Source: Proteromonas lacertae
Lineage: Eukaryota; Sar; Bigyra; Opalinata; Proteromonadidae
Assembly (NCBI GenBank): GCA_002245135.1
Contig: NGBS01000968.1
Span: forward strand, 1-21,484
Direction: 5' to 3'
Length of the DNA: 21,484 nt
Shown here: in pieces, positions 20,585 through 21,484 of the stretch
Numbering within the stretch: position 1 is the first letter of the stretch
Layout of the letters: the number at the start of each line of letters is the position of its first letter
Notes under the pieces: generated by a model
Told to the model about the DNA's origin: nothing
Seen by the model: only the letters and a program-made list of their open reading frames with translations
The model's database searches: none
Made by a program: the position numbers and the translations under genes

Positions 20585-21484
20585 ATGCAAAATAATCTAA
20601 ATGAAGAAGATGAGCTAATTAATGAAATGGTATATCTTATTATTTCATATATTTATCAATAAATTCTCATAGAAACATAAATACCTACACTTCACCTTAG
20701 TACAAAATATGTCTTTTAGAAGAGAACCTCTTTTTTCAATAAACTTCTTTTCCGTCAAAATAGCTGAAGCTCTTTGTCGTATATACATCATTACGGTTAT
20801 ATAGTGAATAATTATGAAATATCCATAATTCAACATAATTATTTAGCCCTATGGTATAAATGTCCATCCAGAACATGCATTAAAGCTGAAAACTTGTTTA
20901 GTGCGATTGATTGTCAGTATAGTCCTGCTTTTGAAGAATATTTCAAAATAACAGGTATTCTGTGTAATGTTTATATTCACCAATAGATCATTTAATATCA
21001 ATGGATCATTTGTTGCAATTTATAGGTATTTTTGTATTCTTTTCGCTTGAATTGAGGGTAAAGAGTATAATCAAAATATTATTTTATGTTTATTACAATA
21101 GTAATGATGTCAGTATGTGGTTATCAGAGTAATATATCATTGACTTATCAACAAGCTTCCCAATTTTTTCACACTTTACTTGAAAATTCTCATTTAGAGA
21201 CATCCTTAGAGACATACATAGCTGGAAAAGATCCATCCGAATTTGTTTCACTTAGAGAAGTTGTATCGCTTATTCACAGTAGTTACAGTTTAATCTCTGT
21301 TTTGATAAATTAAAAGATCTTTAATTAGTGCATTCGTTGGAAAAAAGAATTTCCTCAGAATATGTGCTAGAATGCATTATTATAACTCATATTTGGATGG
21401 CTTTTATCTCTCTCCCAAACCTGTTGAAAATGTACTGAAATTATTAGCAGGATTGTAGTGCCTAAACCACCATTACTATACACA
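20585..21484 (+). CDS. unrecognised protein, 3' end off the window and splicing partly unresolved
   Basis: The start is the ATG at 20585 (MQNNLNEEDELINEM). Introns at 20630-20672, 20779-20804 and 20955-20986 are well supported by frame. They yield KHKYLHFTLVQNMSFRREPL, ALCLNNYEISIIQHNYLALW, CPSRTCIKAENLFSAIDCQY and ITDHLISMDHLLQFI. From about 21025 the path is unclear. SVCGYQSNISLTYQQASQFF up to about 21290, then ISAFVGKKNFLRICARMHYY up to about 21450, then IVVPKPPLLYT at the edge lie in different frames. They need either extra introns or single-base corrections. No domain, signal peptide or membrane helix is recognised. The gene runs toward the right edge. Confidence 0.55.

Noticed and set aside
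20774-20986. Separate small gene starting at 20774
   Set aside because: Its N-terminal codons fall in the 26-nt intron 20779-20804; the rest is an internal exon of the gene starting at 20585.

Overview
The window is AT-rich nuclear DNA of a microbial eukaryote. The host genes are cut by many very short GT..AG introns, about 26-55 nt. Most begin GTAT and end TAG. All three stop codons are used as stops and Gln is written CAA/CAG, so the genetic code looks standard. A long IQ-motif protein and a WD40/FN3 protein of kinds common in flagellates and ciliates suggest a cell with cilia or flagella. I cannot place the lineage from sequence alone. Coordinates of spliced genes are my own reconstructions; all but one of the internally complete genes keep frame across every proposed intron. 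The exception is ZPR1, which appears to lack one base.

Layout: (1) 1-3087, minus: a long helical protein, possibly Urb2-like, whose 3' part becomes frame-broken toward the left edge. (2) 3179-6176, minus: a 914-residue IQ / coiled-coil / WW-like / B-box protein. (3) 6347-7815, minus: polynucleotide kinase 3'-phosphatase (PNKP) without an FHA domain. (4) 7816-9189: gene-poor DNA holding a broken plus-strand gene relic with a possible small insertion. (5) 9199-13270: a 4.07-kb Mutator-like (MULE) DNA transposon. It has 659-bp terminal inverted repeats, a 9-bp target-site duplication, a MULE transposase with a SWIM zinc finger, and a separate Ulp1/C48-type cysteine protease gene. (6) 13613-15212, minus: ZPR1, divergent from (7) 15294-16138, plus: proteasome subunit beta-7 (PSMB4 family), with an 81-bp shared promoter gap. 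(8) 16234-20307, minus: a seven-repeat WD40 propeller fused to five FN3 domains. (9) 20585 to the right edge, plus: an unrecognised gene, partial.

The host genes are ordinary housekeeping or cytoskeletal genes packed 80-280 bp apart; the only large gene-poor stretch is the transposon and the decayed DNA on its left. The transposon is the main item of interest. It pairs a transposase with its own deSUMOylase-like protease and begins its transposase ORF inside the TIR. This copy has a frame break in the zinc-binding region and Lys where the MULE family usually has Glu. Several other genes also show one-base frame breaks at A/T runs, so assembly error must be excluded before calling decay.
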